A program made the translations under genes and the position numbers. From Candidatus Methanophagales archaeon (lineage in GTDB: Archaea > Halobacteriota > Syntropharchaeia > Alkanophagales > Methanospirareceae): a stretch of DNA of 54,850 nt. This document shows, one piece after another, positions 23,487-30,920 of this stretch (position 1 is its first letter; each line of letters begins with the position of its first letter). Below the pieces are notes generated by a model. That model was given only the letters and a program-made list of their open reading frames with translations, was not told where the DNA came from and ran no database searches. The stretch covers positions 1 to 54,850 of the forward strand of contig JAUVZJ010000008.1 of assembly GCA_030602585.1 (NCBI GenBank). Reading direction: 5' to 3'.

Positions 23487-24956
23487 ATGAAAAAAATAAA
23501 AGCAAAAACGAAAGTAAAAGCGAAGAAATTGGTGCCAATCCTTATTCTCTTTTTATTTTTTCTCCCGCTATTTTCCCTTTACCCGATGTTAGTGGCAGCG
23601 GAAGGCGTGGATAAGAGAATAGAGATAAGGTGCGATTTCCCGGCTCAGATGATAGAAGCAGGAGATACTGCCACTTTTGAGCTAACGCTCATAAATAATG
23701 ATGAGACTGCCACTTACAACTTGCGATGGTGGGCATACCGGGAAGCGAAGGAGTGGGATATAAAATTCAAAGATGGCGATAAGGAGGTGTATAAAGTATT
23801 ACTCCCGGAAGGCGGCAGTAAGACGGTAACGCTGGTTGCAGATACAACGGGAGATACAGATGTTGGACAGTACCCGATAAATGTGGATATTGGTGACGGG
23901 TATATTTCGCTTTATGTGAAGATAACGAAGACACACAAGGGCGAGAAAGGAACGCTTGAGCTTACAGTCGTTGATAAGGAGGGAGAAAACGTTAAGGGTG
24001 CGACTGTGAGCGCATATAAAGACACAGGCGGTGCACTGGTAGATAAGATGATGACGACCGCAGAGGGTGAAGTCAGCATAGAATTGCCAAAAGGGACTTA
24101 CACAGTTGTAATAGAGAAAGCGGGCTACAAAAGTGAGGAGGAAGGAGAAGTCAAGATAAGAATCGGGAGGACAACCGACCTCGGCATCATACCGCTGGAA
24201 AAAGAGCTGTTCTTTGCGGAAGTCGCGGTGAAGTCGCCGTCAAAGACGGTCATGGTGGGGAAGAATCCGGTATACGAGTTTGAGATAAAAAATATAGGTA
24301 AATGCGATGATACCTACAGATTAATCTTTCAAGGGCTGCCAGATAGATGGTATGCAAGGTATAAAGAGACTGCGGCCGGAACAGAGGAGATTTCGGAGAT
24401 ATTTATAAAGTCGGGTGATGCGAAAACGCTGTATCTTGAGTTCGTTCCACCTTATAACGTTGAAATCCGCGAATATAACTTCACAAGCATCGTCGAGTCA
24501 TCCACGAGGTCGTATGAACAAAATCTGGCGTTGAAGTTGCGTGGCAGTCATGATATGCATGTGTATTTCAGCAGATATAGATACGAGGTGAATAAAGGCG
24601 ATACGGTGTCGTTTGACATTCGCGTTTCAAACAAGGGTAGCGGTGGCTCACTTACGAATATCAGCGTTGGAGTTAGCGCTCCCGATGGATGGAGTGCTGA
24701 CGTTACGCCGAAGTCGGTAGCAAGCCTTAAACCCGGCGACAGAAGAACGTTCACGATAAAGGTAGTACCGCCTGCGGACATCGTTGCGAGTGAATATAAG
24801 TTGAGCGTAAAGGTTAGGAGCGAACAAGTAGAAAAAGAGGATGAGTTCAGGGTCGAAGTTAAAGAGCAGTCTAATATCGCAATATATGGCGTTGCGATTC
24901 TCGCTGCGGTGATTTTCGGCTTGTGGTATATGTTCAGGAAGTACGGGAGGAGGTGA
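23487..24956 (+). CDS. NEW3/CARDB-type surface protein anchored by a C-terminal helix
   Basis: 489 residues. Basic N-terminus and signal helix (L-V-P-I-L-I-L-F-L-F-F-L-P-L-F-S) up to about residue 35. An Ig-like NEW3 domain follows, then a carboxypeptidase-regulatory-like beta sandwich at about 150-230 (L-T-V-V-D-K-E-G-E-N-V-K-G-A-T-V...G-T-Y-T-V-V-I-E-K-A-G-Y). Two more NEW3-like Ig domains at about 240-455 each end in a P-P-(Y/A)-N/D-x-x-x-x-E-Y motif. A membrane helix (I-Y-G-V-A-I-L-A-A-V-I-F-G-L-W-Y) and basic tail R-K-Y-G-R-R close it. Such proteins commonly follow ABC-2 permease genes in archaea and are probably the outer partner of the exporter. Confidence 0.85.
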   Translation: MKKIKAKTKVKAKKLVPILILFLFFLPLFSLYPMLVAAEGVDKRIEIRCDFPAQMIEAGDTATFELTLINNDETATYNLRWWAYREAKEWDIKFKDGDKEVYKVLLPEGGSKTVTLVADTTGDTDVGQYPINVDIGDGYISLYVKITKTHKGEKGTLELTVVDKEGENVKGATVSAYKDTGGALVDKMMTTAEGEVSIELPKGTYTVVIEKAGYKSEEEGEVKIRIGRTTDLGIIPLEKELFFAEVAVKSPSKTVMVGKNPVYEFEIKNIGKCDDTYRLIFQGLPDRWYARYKETAAGTEEISEIFIKSGDAKTLYLEFVPPYNVEIREYNFTSIVESSTRSYEQNLALKLRGSHDMHVYFSRYRYEVNKGDTVSFDIRVSNKGSGGSLTNISVGVSAPDGWSADVTPKSVASLKPGDRRTFTIKVVPPADIVASEYKLSVKVRSEQVEKEDEFRVEVKEQSNIAIYGVAILAAVIFGLWYMFRKYGRR

Positions 24957-24958
24957 AT

Positions 24959-25015
24959 ATGGCGCGTAAGATATTTGTATTAACTTATAATTATAAAACT
25001 ACCAAAATATCATAG
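24959..25015 (+). pseudogene. Orphan start of a gene interrupted by the toxin-antitoxin pair
   Basis: The ATG at 24959 has an excellent SD (GGAGGAGGTGAAT) overlapping the end of the NEW3 gene. It reads M-A-R-K-I-F-V-L-T-Y-N-Y-K-T-T-K-I-S before a stop. M-A-R-K-I-F resembles V-A-R-K-E-F at the start of the permeases, so this may be the beginning of a further permease cut off by insertion of the module at about 24985-25825. Confidence 0.35.
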
Positions 25016-25021
25016 GAAAAT

Positions 25022-25330
25022 ATGATGAAAACTGTGTTGAATGATTTGGATGGAATATTGCTAAGGATAGGGAAGTATGAAAATAAGAGTGAGCTTATAA
25101 AGGATGCCTTGCGTGCCCTCCTCAGAGCAAAGCCGGAATTAAGAAGAGACGTAGCAGTAGAATTATATACAAAAAAGGAAGTATCTCTGTCAAGAGCCGC
25201 TGAGATCTGTGGAATGAATGTGGAGGATTTCAAGGAATTACTGAAAGAGAGGGGCATTAAAATATCAGTTCCGAGCATTCCCGTTGAAGAAATTGACAAA
25301 GAGGTGGAGAGAATTTTACAGGCGGTCTAA
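25022..25330 (+). CDS. UPF0175-type antitoxin
   Basis: 102 residues. The pattern A-L-R-A-L-L-R-A-K-P-E-L-R-R-D-V-A-V-E-L-Y-T-K-K-E-V-S-L-S-R-A-A-E-I-C-G-M, followed by E-D-F-K-E-L-L-K-E-R-G-I, is typical of the UPF0175 (COG2886) helix-turn-helix family, found as antitoxins next to PIN-like nucleases. The stop overlaps the next ATG (TAATG). A TATA-like TTATAATTATAAAA about 27 bases upstream suggests an independent, nearly leaderless transcript. The pair sits inside the ABC transporter locus, where it looks inserted. Confidence 0.8.
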   Translation: MMKTVLNDLDGILLRIGKYENKSELIKDALRALLRAKPELRRDVAVELYTKKEVSLSRAAEICGMNVEDFKELLKERGIKISVPSIPVEEIDKEVERILQAV

Positions 25331-25821
25331 TGGTGATAGTCTTCGACACAGACATCCTGAGCATGTTTGCAAAAATAGATGAGGTATATTTATTGATACA
25401 GCTTTTTGGCAACAAAGCGGTGATGACTCCTAAGATAAGAGATGAAATCTCAGCGCCTTTGGAATACGGGTATACCTTCCCATCTAAAGTGCTTTCAACG
25501 ATAAAAACTGTGCCTTTAAGCAAAGAAGCGATAGAAGAATATATAAGATTTCAAAGGAACTTGAACCTGGGAAAAGGGGAACTCGAAGCTATCGCATATT
25601 CCAAGACAGAAAAATGCCTATTCGCAACCAATGATGAGAGAGCGAGAGAGTTTGCAAAGAGCGAAGGCATTCAAGTCTTTTCTTTGCAGGCGATTTTAAA
25701 AGCTCTTTGGAAAAAGAAGCTGAAAAGCAAAGGCGCGGTAAAGCAAATACTCGACAGAATCAAAACGGCTGATAATCTTGCAGTGAGTAAGGAGATCGAA
25801 AAAGGAATTTTTGTGGATTAA
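25330..25821 (+). CDS. PIN-like ribonuclease toxin (DUF3368 type)
   Basis: 163 residues with the PIN-fold acidic residues in F-D-T-D-I-L (N-terminus), G-K-G-E-L-E-A-I-A-Y (middle) and A-T-N-D-E-R-A-R (about residue 100). These coordinate the metal for RNA cleavage. The K-G-E-L-E-A-I-x-x-A-x and N-D-x-x-A-R blocks match DUF3368/VapC-like toxins. It is translationally coupled to the antitoxin through a TAATG overlap. Catalytic residues appear complete, so the module should be functional. It ends 18 bases before permease copy 3. Confidence 0.8.
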   Translation: MVIVFDTDILSMFAKIDEVYLLIQLFGNKAVMTPKIRDEISAPLEYGYTFPSKVLSTIKTVPLSKEAIEEYIRFQRNLNLGKGELEAIAYSKTEKCLFATNDERAREFAKSEGIQVFSLQAILKALWKKKLKSKGAVKQILDRIKTADNLAVSKEIEKGIFVD

Positions 25822-25839
25822 AATTACTACATAGAAGAA

Positions 25840-26897
25840 ATGGAAGCAAAGGGATTGTTTAACGTCGCAAGAAAGGAATTCATTGACCATCTAACGAGCA
25901 GGAAATTCATTCTCATTCTTGCGTTGTTTCTCATTATTTCGGCAGTTGCGATGCATGGGGGCATAGGCGACTACAACAATAGGCTGGAGGATTACAAAGA
26001 GCAAATATCGCAGGTTGAGGAAGGAGAGCGTAGATATATGTCAGAAAAGCCTTCTATACTGTTTATATTCCAAAGGATGAGTCCCCTGATGACGATGCTC
26101 GGTGCGATACTTGCAATTGCGATAGGATTCGATTTGATAACGAGAGAAAAGGAAAGTCGCTCGTTAAAATCGCTGCTGTCACATCCGGTATATCGAGATG
26201 AAATTATCAACGGCAAAGCGCTGGGCGGTATTTTAGCACTTGTGTTTGCAGTAGGAATTGCATTTCTCATATTATTTGCAATGCTCCTCATATTCAGCAT
26301 CGTGCCTGACCTCGATGAGTTCTGGCGGATTGTATTGTTCGGGCCTGTTACAGTCCTGTGCCTTCTCTCATACTTCTCGATTGCACTTATGGCATCCACG
26401 ATTTCAAAGGACAGTGGAAGGGCGCTCATGTATGCTCTCATCATCACCCTCGTAATCTCGCTCGGCGTGCCGTTGGTCGGGGGAATAATCTCAGAAAGTG
26501 TAGTTGGTGAGCCACCTGAACCACCTGAGATTCGGTATCAGAATGTAATACCACGGGGTGCAAATGAAGATGAGTCAGGAGAAGCCCCTGGCAGGTGGGT
26601 ACCAATAATTGATGAGGAACAAGAACGATGGGAGGAAGAAATAAGGGCGTATTGGAAGAAGCGAAGGGCGATAGAGGATGCGATTATCACCTTTTCGCCG
26701 GTCAGTTACCTCAAGTCTCATCAGTGGTGCTTTATAGCGGCACTGACGAGATAGTTGGGTCTGGATATAGTAGTGCATTAACAAGAAGCGAAGACGTACT
26801 CGAAAAAATCTGGAAGAACATCTTAGCGCTCATAATCTTCCCGCTTGTCTTCTTTGCAATCGCATACATAAAATTCATGAGGATGGATATACGGTGA
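25840..26897 (+). pseudogene. ABC-2 type permease, copy 3, frameshifted
   Basis: Third paralogue. It has the same first 18 residues and core (S-L-L-S-H-P-V-Y-R-D-E-I-I-N-G-K-A-L-G-G-I-L-A) as copy 2. The first frame stops at 26754 shortly after S-P-V-S-Y-L. The frame one base back continues from about 26705 with V-S-S-V-V-L-Y-S-G-T-D-E and the intact last helix I-F-P-L-V-F-F-A-I-A-Y-I-K-F-M-R-M-D-I-R (stop 26897). A single-base loss near 26700-26715 explains it. Because both halves are otherwise well preserved, a recent lesion or sequence error is possible. It lacks the SD spacer seen before copies 1 and 2. Confidence 0.8.
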
Positions 26898-27141
26898 TGG
26901 TAAAATTGAGATGGGTATGAGGTGAAGAAATAGAGTCCACCGTCCCTACCACCGCTGAAAGAGGCATGACTTCAAGTAAAAGAATATGCGTTTTATGTTT
27001 CATCATAACAACCCCTATTGGCACTCATTCTATATAAAACTACAATATTTTTTACAAAATAGAAAGTTTTAAATACTCCATGTCTATATATCTTTACATA
27101 AAGTAAAGCAAAGTAAAATTTACAGGGAGGGGGTGATTGAC
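26898..27141 (+). promoter_or_regulatory. Orphan permease leader and DUF2178 promoter region
   Basis: 244 bases without a gene. At 26914-26932 GGTATGAGGTGAAGAAATA repeats exactly the spacer between permease copies 1 and 2, but no permease follows: a deleted fourth copy. Further on, TATA CTATATATC (27084-27092) abuts the palindrome CTTTAC-N5-GTAAAG (27092-27108), which would lie at the transcript start of the next operon. The SD GGGAGGGGGTGA precedes the ATG at 27142. Confidence 0.55.
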
Positions 27142-27552
27142 ATGGGGAAAAACAAAGTAAGAAAGAAAATGGAACTAAAAAGATTCAAAGATTATTTCGT
27201 TGTAGGCTCGGGGATTATACTCCTTGGCATAGTTGCACTTGCGATATTTGATCTGGCGTTTCTGGGAATGGGCATTGTTTTGTCTGGCTTGATGTTAATT
27301 TTTATTGGCATATATTGGGCAAGGAAACCCAAAACAGAGATTCCAAGTGACGAAAGATATATAAGAATTAATGAAAAAGCGGGTTTCAATGCTTTTTGGA
27401 CTACCATGGGAATTTTAGCGGTTTTAACGTACGTGGATTTCTATTTCCCATTAGGTCTGAAATTTAGAGAATTTTTTATGATAGTTGTTGGTGTTGGAAT
27501 GTTCTCATTCAACATATATCGCTTTTACTACGATAAAAAGGGCTTCAAATGA
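27142..27552 (+). CDS. DUF2178-like membrane protein, first copy
   Basis: 136 residues from the ATG at 27142. The GTG at 27133 lies within the SD and is too close to it. Four hydrophobic helices with a central cytoplasmic stretch (P-S-D-E-R-Y-I-R-I-N-E-K-A-G-F-N-A-F-W) that is the hallmark D-E-R-x-x-x-I-x-E-K-A-G-x-x-A-F-W of DUF2178-type proteins, often encoded with small Xre regulators. It ends F-Y-Y-D-K-K-G-F-K. Function unknown; possibly a membrane signal partner of the regulator encoded two genes on. The promoter carries a palindrome overlapping the start site. Confidence 0.75.
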   Translation: MGKNKVRKKMELKRFKDYFVVGSGIILLGIVALAIFDLAFLGMGIVLSGLMLIFIGIYWARKPKTEIPSDERYIRINEKAGFNAFWTTMGILAVLTYVDFYFPLGLKFREFFMIVVGVGMFSFNIYRFYYDKKGFK

Positions 27553-27565
27553 AGAACAAACTATT

Positions 27566-27952
27566 ATGAATGGAAGATGTAGGTGGCTTGAGTGGGAAAT
27601 TGAAAGATATAAAATCTTTTTTATTGTAGGCTTAGCGTTTGGACTAATTGCTGTGCTTTTAGATTATCTATTTGATATAACAGCAGTTCTTGTTGTGGGA
27701 CTTGTATTTTCTGGAGTGGTCGTGCTTTTTATTAGCGTATATTTTGAGAGGAAATCGAAACCAGTGAAGGATGAAAGATACAAAAGAATTGATGAGCGGG
27801 CAGGTCAAGGTGCGTTTTGGATTATCATGGTGATTATGGGGATTTTACTATTTTCAGATCGTTTCGGAGAGCTTCCCGCAACGACTTTGTTCATCGGCAT
27901 TTACTCATACTTTATAATCCGCTTTTACTACAACAGAAAAGGGTTCAAATGA
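27566..27952 (+). CDS. DUF2178-like membrane protein, second copy
   Basis: 128 residues, paralogue of the preceding gene. Same four-helix plan with K-D-E-R-Y-K-R-I-D-E-R-A-G-Q-G-A-F-W in the middle and the closing R-F-Y-Y-N-R-K-G-F-K. The ATG at 27566, 13 bases after the previous stop, is chosen because the frame upstream overlaps the first copy. The TGA overlaps the ATG of the Xre regulator by 4 bases, so the three genes are one operon. Confidence 0.75.
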   Translation: MNGRCRWLEWEIERYKIFFIVGLAFGLIAVLLDYLFDITAVLVVGLVFSGVVVLFISVYFERKSKPVKDERYKRIDERAGQGAFWIIMVIMGILLFSDRFGELPATTLFIGIYSYFIIRFYYNRKGFK

Positions 27953-28158
27953 GAAACAAACTAAAAGTTTTCAGGGCGATGCACGATTTAACGCAGGAAG
28001 ATTTGGCAGAGAAAGTGGGAGTAACGAGGCAGACCATAAATGCAATAGAGAAAAGTAAATACAACCCTTCGTTAGAATTGGCGTTCAAACTTGCGAAATT
28101 ATTTGACGTGAAGATCGAGGATATTTTTGTTTATGAAGAGGAGCAAAAACAAAGGTGA
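27949..28158 (+). CDS. Small Xre-family transcriptional regulator
   Basis: 69 residues, almost entirely one helix-turn-helix domain: N-K-L-K-V-F-R-A-M-H-D-L-T-Q-E-D-L-A-E-K-V-G-V-T-R-Q-T-I-N-A-I-E plus P-S-L-E-L-A-F-K-L-A-K-L-F. It matches the YgzD-like small Xre proteins that accompany DUF2178. The ATG overlaps the stop of the upstream membrane protein (ATGA). It probably binds the CTTTAC-N5-GTAAAG palindrome at the operon promoter, under control of the membrane proteins; this is inference from context. Confidence 0.9.
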   Translation: MRNKLKVFRAMHDLTQEDLAEKVGVTRQTINAIEKSKYNPSLELAFKLAKLFDVKIEDIFVYEEEQKQR

Positions 28159-28244
28159 AAGTATTTGTTACTGGTTCAGTGCACGTATTTAAGCTTAAAG
28201 ATGAGTTGGAGAGATTGGATGTAGAATGTATATTTAATTTATAA
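28155..28244 (+). pseudogene. Possible truncated fourth gene of the DUF2178 operon
   Basis: A GTG overlapping the Xre stop (GTGA) opens 29 codons: M-K-V-F-V-T-G-S-V-H-V-F-K-L-K-D-E-L-E-R-L-D-V-E-C-I-F-N-L. It reads like the N-terminal strand-helix of a larger protein, then stops in AT-rich sequence. Either a truncated gene or a very small protein. Confidence 0.35.
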
Positions 28245-28267
28245 GTTAATATGCATTATATATCTTT

Positions 28268-28450
28268 ATGTCTATCGAAGCGGAAATCAGGGATATGAAG
28301 CAGCATTTAATTAAGATTTCCGAAAAGATAGATGAATTGCTGTATGAACGAGAAATTGTATCAATAATGAAACTTACGGAGAAATCATTATCGGAATTCT
28401 TCGAGGATGAGCCTGACATTTACCGATTGGAGGATTTAAAGGTCAGATAA
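28268..28450 (+). CDS. Small coiled-coil protein, possible antitoxin
   Basis: 60 residues: a heptad-like N-terminal helix (E-I-R-D-M-K-Q-H-L-I-K-I-S-E-K-I-D-E-L-L), then L-T-E-K-S-L-S-E-F-F-E-D-E-P-D-I-Y-R-L-E-D-L-K-V-R. The ending (S-L-x-x-F-x-x-x-E-P-x-x-Y-x-x-x-D-L-K-V) is like small archaeal proteins encoded upstream of PIN or RelE toxins, but no toxin follows. A TATA-like ATTATATATC (28253-28262) is so close to the first ATG that initiation at the ATG at 28295 is possible. No SD is present at either. Confidence 0.45.
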   Translation: MSIEAEIRDMKQHLIKISEKIDELLYEREIVSIMKLTEKSLSEFFEDEPDIYRLEDLKVR

Positions 28451-28541
28451 AATTGAAAGAGATATTCAAGATATAATTTAACTCTCAGGATTTAGCTATG
28501 CAATTAAACGCTATTACCAGGTATTCAATCAGGAGAAAAAA

Positions 28542-29579
28542 ATGGTCAAACCAAGAACTGCGTTACACGGGCTAAGGGTTTGTGAGCATGGAGGAAACGT
28601 GGAAAGAGGCAAAGAGGGGGAAGTAATAGACTTCAGCGTGAATCTAAACCCTTACGGACCACCGGATTTTATTTCCGATACGATAAAAGAAGCAATCAAA
28701 GAAATAAATTTATATCCCGACTCCGAATGCAGCGAGTTGAGGGAGAAAGTAGCGCAAAAATTTGGCTGTGAGGCGGATGAAGTATTGGTGGGAGCGGGTG
28801 TTTCAGAGCTCATACAGCTTGTAGTACTTTCATTTGTGAAGAACAGGGTGTTAATGCCGAAACACACGTATGGCGAATACGAGGTTGCGGCGAGGATGAT
28901 GGGTGCGGAAGCCGAGTGTATAGAAATGCCCGCACTGCGAATCAAGCCTGAATTAATAGTGGAGAAGATGAAACCTGATGACGTGGTATTCATTTGCAAT
29001 CCGAACAATCCAACGGGGCAGTATCTCGGTAAAAATGAGGTAGAGCAGATAATAGAAGAAGCGGAGAGAGTTGATGCATTGGTCGTGCTGGATGAAGCGT
29101 ACGTGGATTTTGTAAGCGATGCTTTTTCGTCGCATAAGTTTTCTACTCAAAACATGATTATATTCCGTTCTCTAACGAAATCGTTCGCTATACCGGGTGT
29201 AAGGATAGGCTATGCGATTTCATCGAAAGCGAATATAAAGGAGATGAGGAAAATAAAAGTGCCGTGGAGTGTGAGCGTGGTTGCACAGAAGATAGGGATG
29301 GCGGTAATTGGTGTAGAAGGAGCTGATTTTTTAGCTAAAACGCGCGAGAAAATAGGAAGGAGTAAGGGAAAGATAGAAAAAGCATTGGGGATACACTCGG
29401 ATGCGAATTTTTATATTTTTGACGTGGGTAATGCAAGAGAAGTCAAAAAGAAACTTTTGAAACAAGGCATCCAGGTGAGAGATTGCACTTCTTTTGGTTT
29501 GCTTTCTCATATACGGTTCTCCGTGAGGAAGGATGAGGAGAATGAGTTGTTGATGGACTTTCTGAAGGGAGAGCTATAA
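28542..29579 (+). CDS. PLP-dependent aminotransferase-fold enzyme, CobD/HisC-like
   Basis: 345 residues, fold-type I. The N-terminal L-H-G-L-R-V-C-E-H-G-G-N and F-S-V-N-L-N-P-Y-G-P-P, the cofactor Lys near residue 212 (S-L-T-K-S-F-A-I-P-G-V-R-I-G-Y), C-N-P-N-N-P-T-G-Q and the late R-D-C-T-S-F-G-L...I-R-F-S-V-R are visible. The H-G-G-N start and R-D-C-x-S-F-G block favour CobD, L-threonine-O-3-phosphate decarboxylase, which makes the aminopropanol linker of cobalamin. Histidinol-phosphate aminotransferase is the alternative. No other cobalamin or histidine gene is in the window. Cobamides are needed in organisms with methyltransferases of the Mch pathway type. Confidence 0.75.
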   Translation: MVKPRTALHGLRVCEHGGNVERGKEGEVIDFSVNLNPYGPPDFISDTIKEAIKEINLYPDSECSELREKVAQKFGCEADEVLVGAGVSELIQLVVLSFVKNRVLMPKHTYGEYEVAARMMGAEAECIEMPALRIKPELIVEKMKPDDVVFICNPNNPTGQYLGKNEVEQIIEEAERVDALVVLDEAYVDFVSDAFSSHKFSTQNMIIFRSLTKSFAIPGVRIGYAISSKANIKEMRKIKVPWSVSVVAQKIGMAVIGVEGADFLAKTREKIGRSKGKIEKALGIHSDANFYIFDVGNAREVKKKLLKQGIQVRDCTSFGLLSHIRFSVRKDEENELLMDFLKGEL

Positions 29580-29617
29580 ATTTTATTTACTAAAAGAAAG
29601 GAGTATGCAGTGGAAAA

Positions 29618-30577
29618 ATGAACCACACGAAAGATATTTTATCCGGTTGGGTGGAGCTTTCCGGGTTCCCGAAGTTCACAACCACTATGCTCCCGTTCCT
29701 TTTAGGAGCAGTCTTAGCATGGGCTTACGGGCATCCAATTAACTGGGTTGTGCTTGCAATCTCGCTACTTGCGGTGTTCCTGCTATCGGATTTCTGCTTC
29801 GTGCTCAATGCGTGCAGTGTATATGCCGATTTAAAGCAAAAAGGGCTTGATTTTGGTAATGTAGAAGGAACAAGCACGCTTCATTCCACCGCGGTCAGCG
29901 GGAGGTTTAACGCACTCGTGAAAGGGCATATATCGGTGAAGCAAGCAGTCACCGGTGCTTATCTATGTGTATTGGCTGCTTTACCCTTAGGCGTGCTGTT
30001 ACAGTTCCATTTCAAGACTGGGGTGCTGAGCTTGCCACTTGGTCTCCTCGGCATATTCATCGCATACACATATTCGAAGGGACTGCGATTATCATATCAC
30101 GGATTGGGTGAAATATCACTAACCGCAGGAGTAGGATGGCTGACGGTGTTCAGCGGTTACTATTTGCAAGCGCATCAGGTGAGCTGGCTCCCTACTGTCG
30201 TTGCACTTCCCTGGGTGATAGACGTGTTCAAGCTGAAATTAACGAGGAATATCCCGGATTTCGAATGCGACCAGATGATAAATCGGAGGAATCTGGCTAT
30301 TCGACTGGGTAAGAGTGTAACTGCCAGTCTTTATTTACCGCTGACGGTCTGTTCGTGGCTTGCATTCGTTCCTATTCTGTTTTTAGACGTTCCATACAGT
30401 GGTTTCGTGCTGTTAGCCTTTCCGGTGTTCTTCACTGCGAAGAGTTTAATCTCTATGAAGAGGGGCGATTGGAAAACCGAGGAAGGAATCAGTGCTATAA
30501 CCAAAAACGCCTTCACAGGCATGATACTGATTCCTGTTGCGCTTATTGGTATTTTCGTTATTAAGATGGTGGTATAA
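29618..30577 (+). CDS. UbiA-family membrane prenyltransferase
   Basis: 319 residues with about eight membrane helices. The second Asp-rich motif is recognisable (R-N-I-P-D-F-E-C-D-Q-M-I-N-R-R-N-L-A-I-R-L-G-K), as is Y-T-Y-S-K-G-L-R-L-S-Y-H-G-L-G-E-I. The first motif, usually N-D-x-x-D-x-x-x-D, is altered here to N-A-C-S-V-Y-A-D-L-K-Q-K-G-L-D. Family members attach isoprenoid chains to aromatic rings (quinones), geranylgeranyl to archaeal glycerol lipids, or heme. The MenA-like length could indicate menaquinone-type synthesis. The altered first motif leaves the substrate open. It lies 38 bases after the CobD-like gene. Confidence 0.8.
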   Translation: MNHTKDILSGWVELSGFPKFTTTMLPFLLGAVLAWAYGHPINWVVLAISLLAVFLLSDFCFVLNACSVYADLKQKGLDFGNVEGTSTLHSTAVSGRFNALVKGHISVKQAVTGAYLCVLAALPLGVLLQFHFKTGVLSLPLGLLGIFIAYTYSKGLRLSYHGLGEISLTAGVGWLTVFSGYYLQAHQVSWLPTVVALPWVIDVFKLKLTRNIPDFECDQMINRRNLAIRLGKSVTASLYLPLTVCSWLAFVPILFLDVPYSGFVLLAFPVFFTAKSLISMKRGDWKTEEGISAITKNAFTGMILIPVALIGIFVIKMVV

Positions 30578-30713
30578 TCACCCTTCTTGATACTCTTGCC
30601 CTCCTCGTGTAAACTTTTTCAATCTTATCTGCGAGCCCCTTTGAAAAATCCGTTAATTCCACATACTAAAGTTTTAAATACCGTGAAATCAAACTAAATA
30701 TGGTGGAGAAGAA
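30578..30713. other. Intergenic region with weak minus-strand ORF and shared TATA
   Basis: A minus-strand frame 30561-30662 (33 codons from GTG: V-E-L-T-D-F-S-K-G-L-A-D-K...V-I-I-P-P-S) overlaps the end of the UbiA gene and is not recognised. TTTTAAATA (about 30672-30680) can serve as a TATA box for the plus-strand gene at 30714. Confidence 0.25.
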
Positions 30714-30920
30714 ATGAGTGTGAGTAAAGCATTTGATTGGTATGTTAATAATCCAAAAGAGCTCAGGAAATATGCTGGTAAACATGTTGCCATCGTGGAT
30801 AATGAAATCGTTGATATTGGCGACTCGGCAAAGGAAGTTTATGAAAATGCTAAGATGAAGTATCCAAATAAAAGCCCCCTCCTAACATATATTCCAAAAG
30901 GCGAGACATTGATCCTATGA
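30714..30920 (+). CDS. DUF5678-like small protein
   Basis: 68 residues: W-Y-V-N-N-P-K-E-L-R-K-Y-A-G-K-H-V-A-I-V-D-N-E-I-V-D-I-G, then A-K-E-V-Y-E-N-A and P-L-L-T-Y-I-P-K-G-E-T-L-I-L. The K-Y-A-G-K-W/H-V-A-I-V-x-x-x-I-V-x-x-G pattern is that of DUF5678. Its stop overlaps the ATG of a retropepsin-like protein by 4 bases. This pairing recurs in archaea and bacteria, to my knowledge, without an assigned role. The ATG follows GGTGGAGAAG. Confidence 0.75.
   Translation: MSVSKAFDWYVNNPKELRKYAGKHVAIVDNEIVDIGDSAKEVYENAKMKYPNKSPLLTYIPKGETLIL

Noticed and set aside
28451-28541. Toxin remnant after the possible antitoxin at 28268
   Set aside because: All frames are closed within a few codons and no RelE- or PIN-like motif is readable.
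30561-30662. 33-codon minus-strand ORF downstream of the UbiA-family gene
   Set aside because: It overlaps the end of the UbiA gene, has no SD and matches nothing I recognise; kept only as a note.
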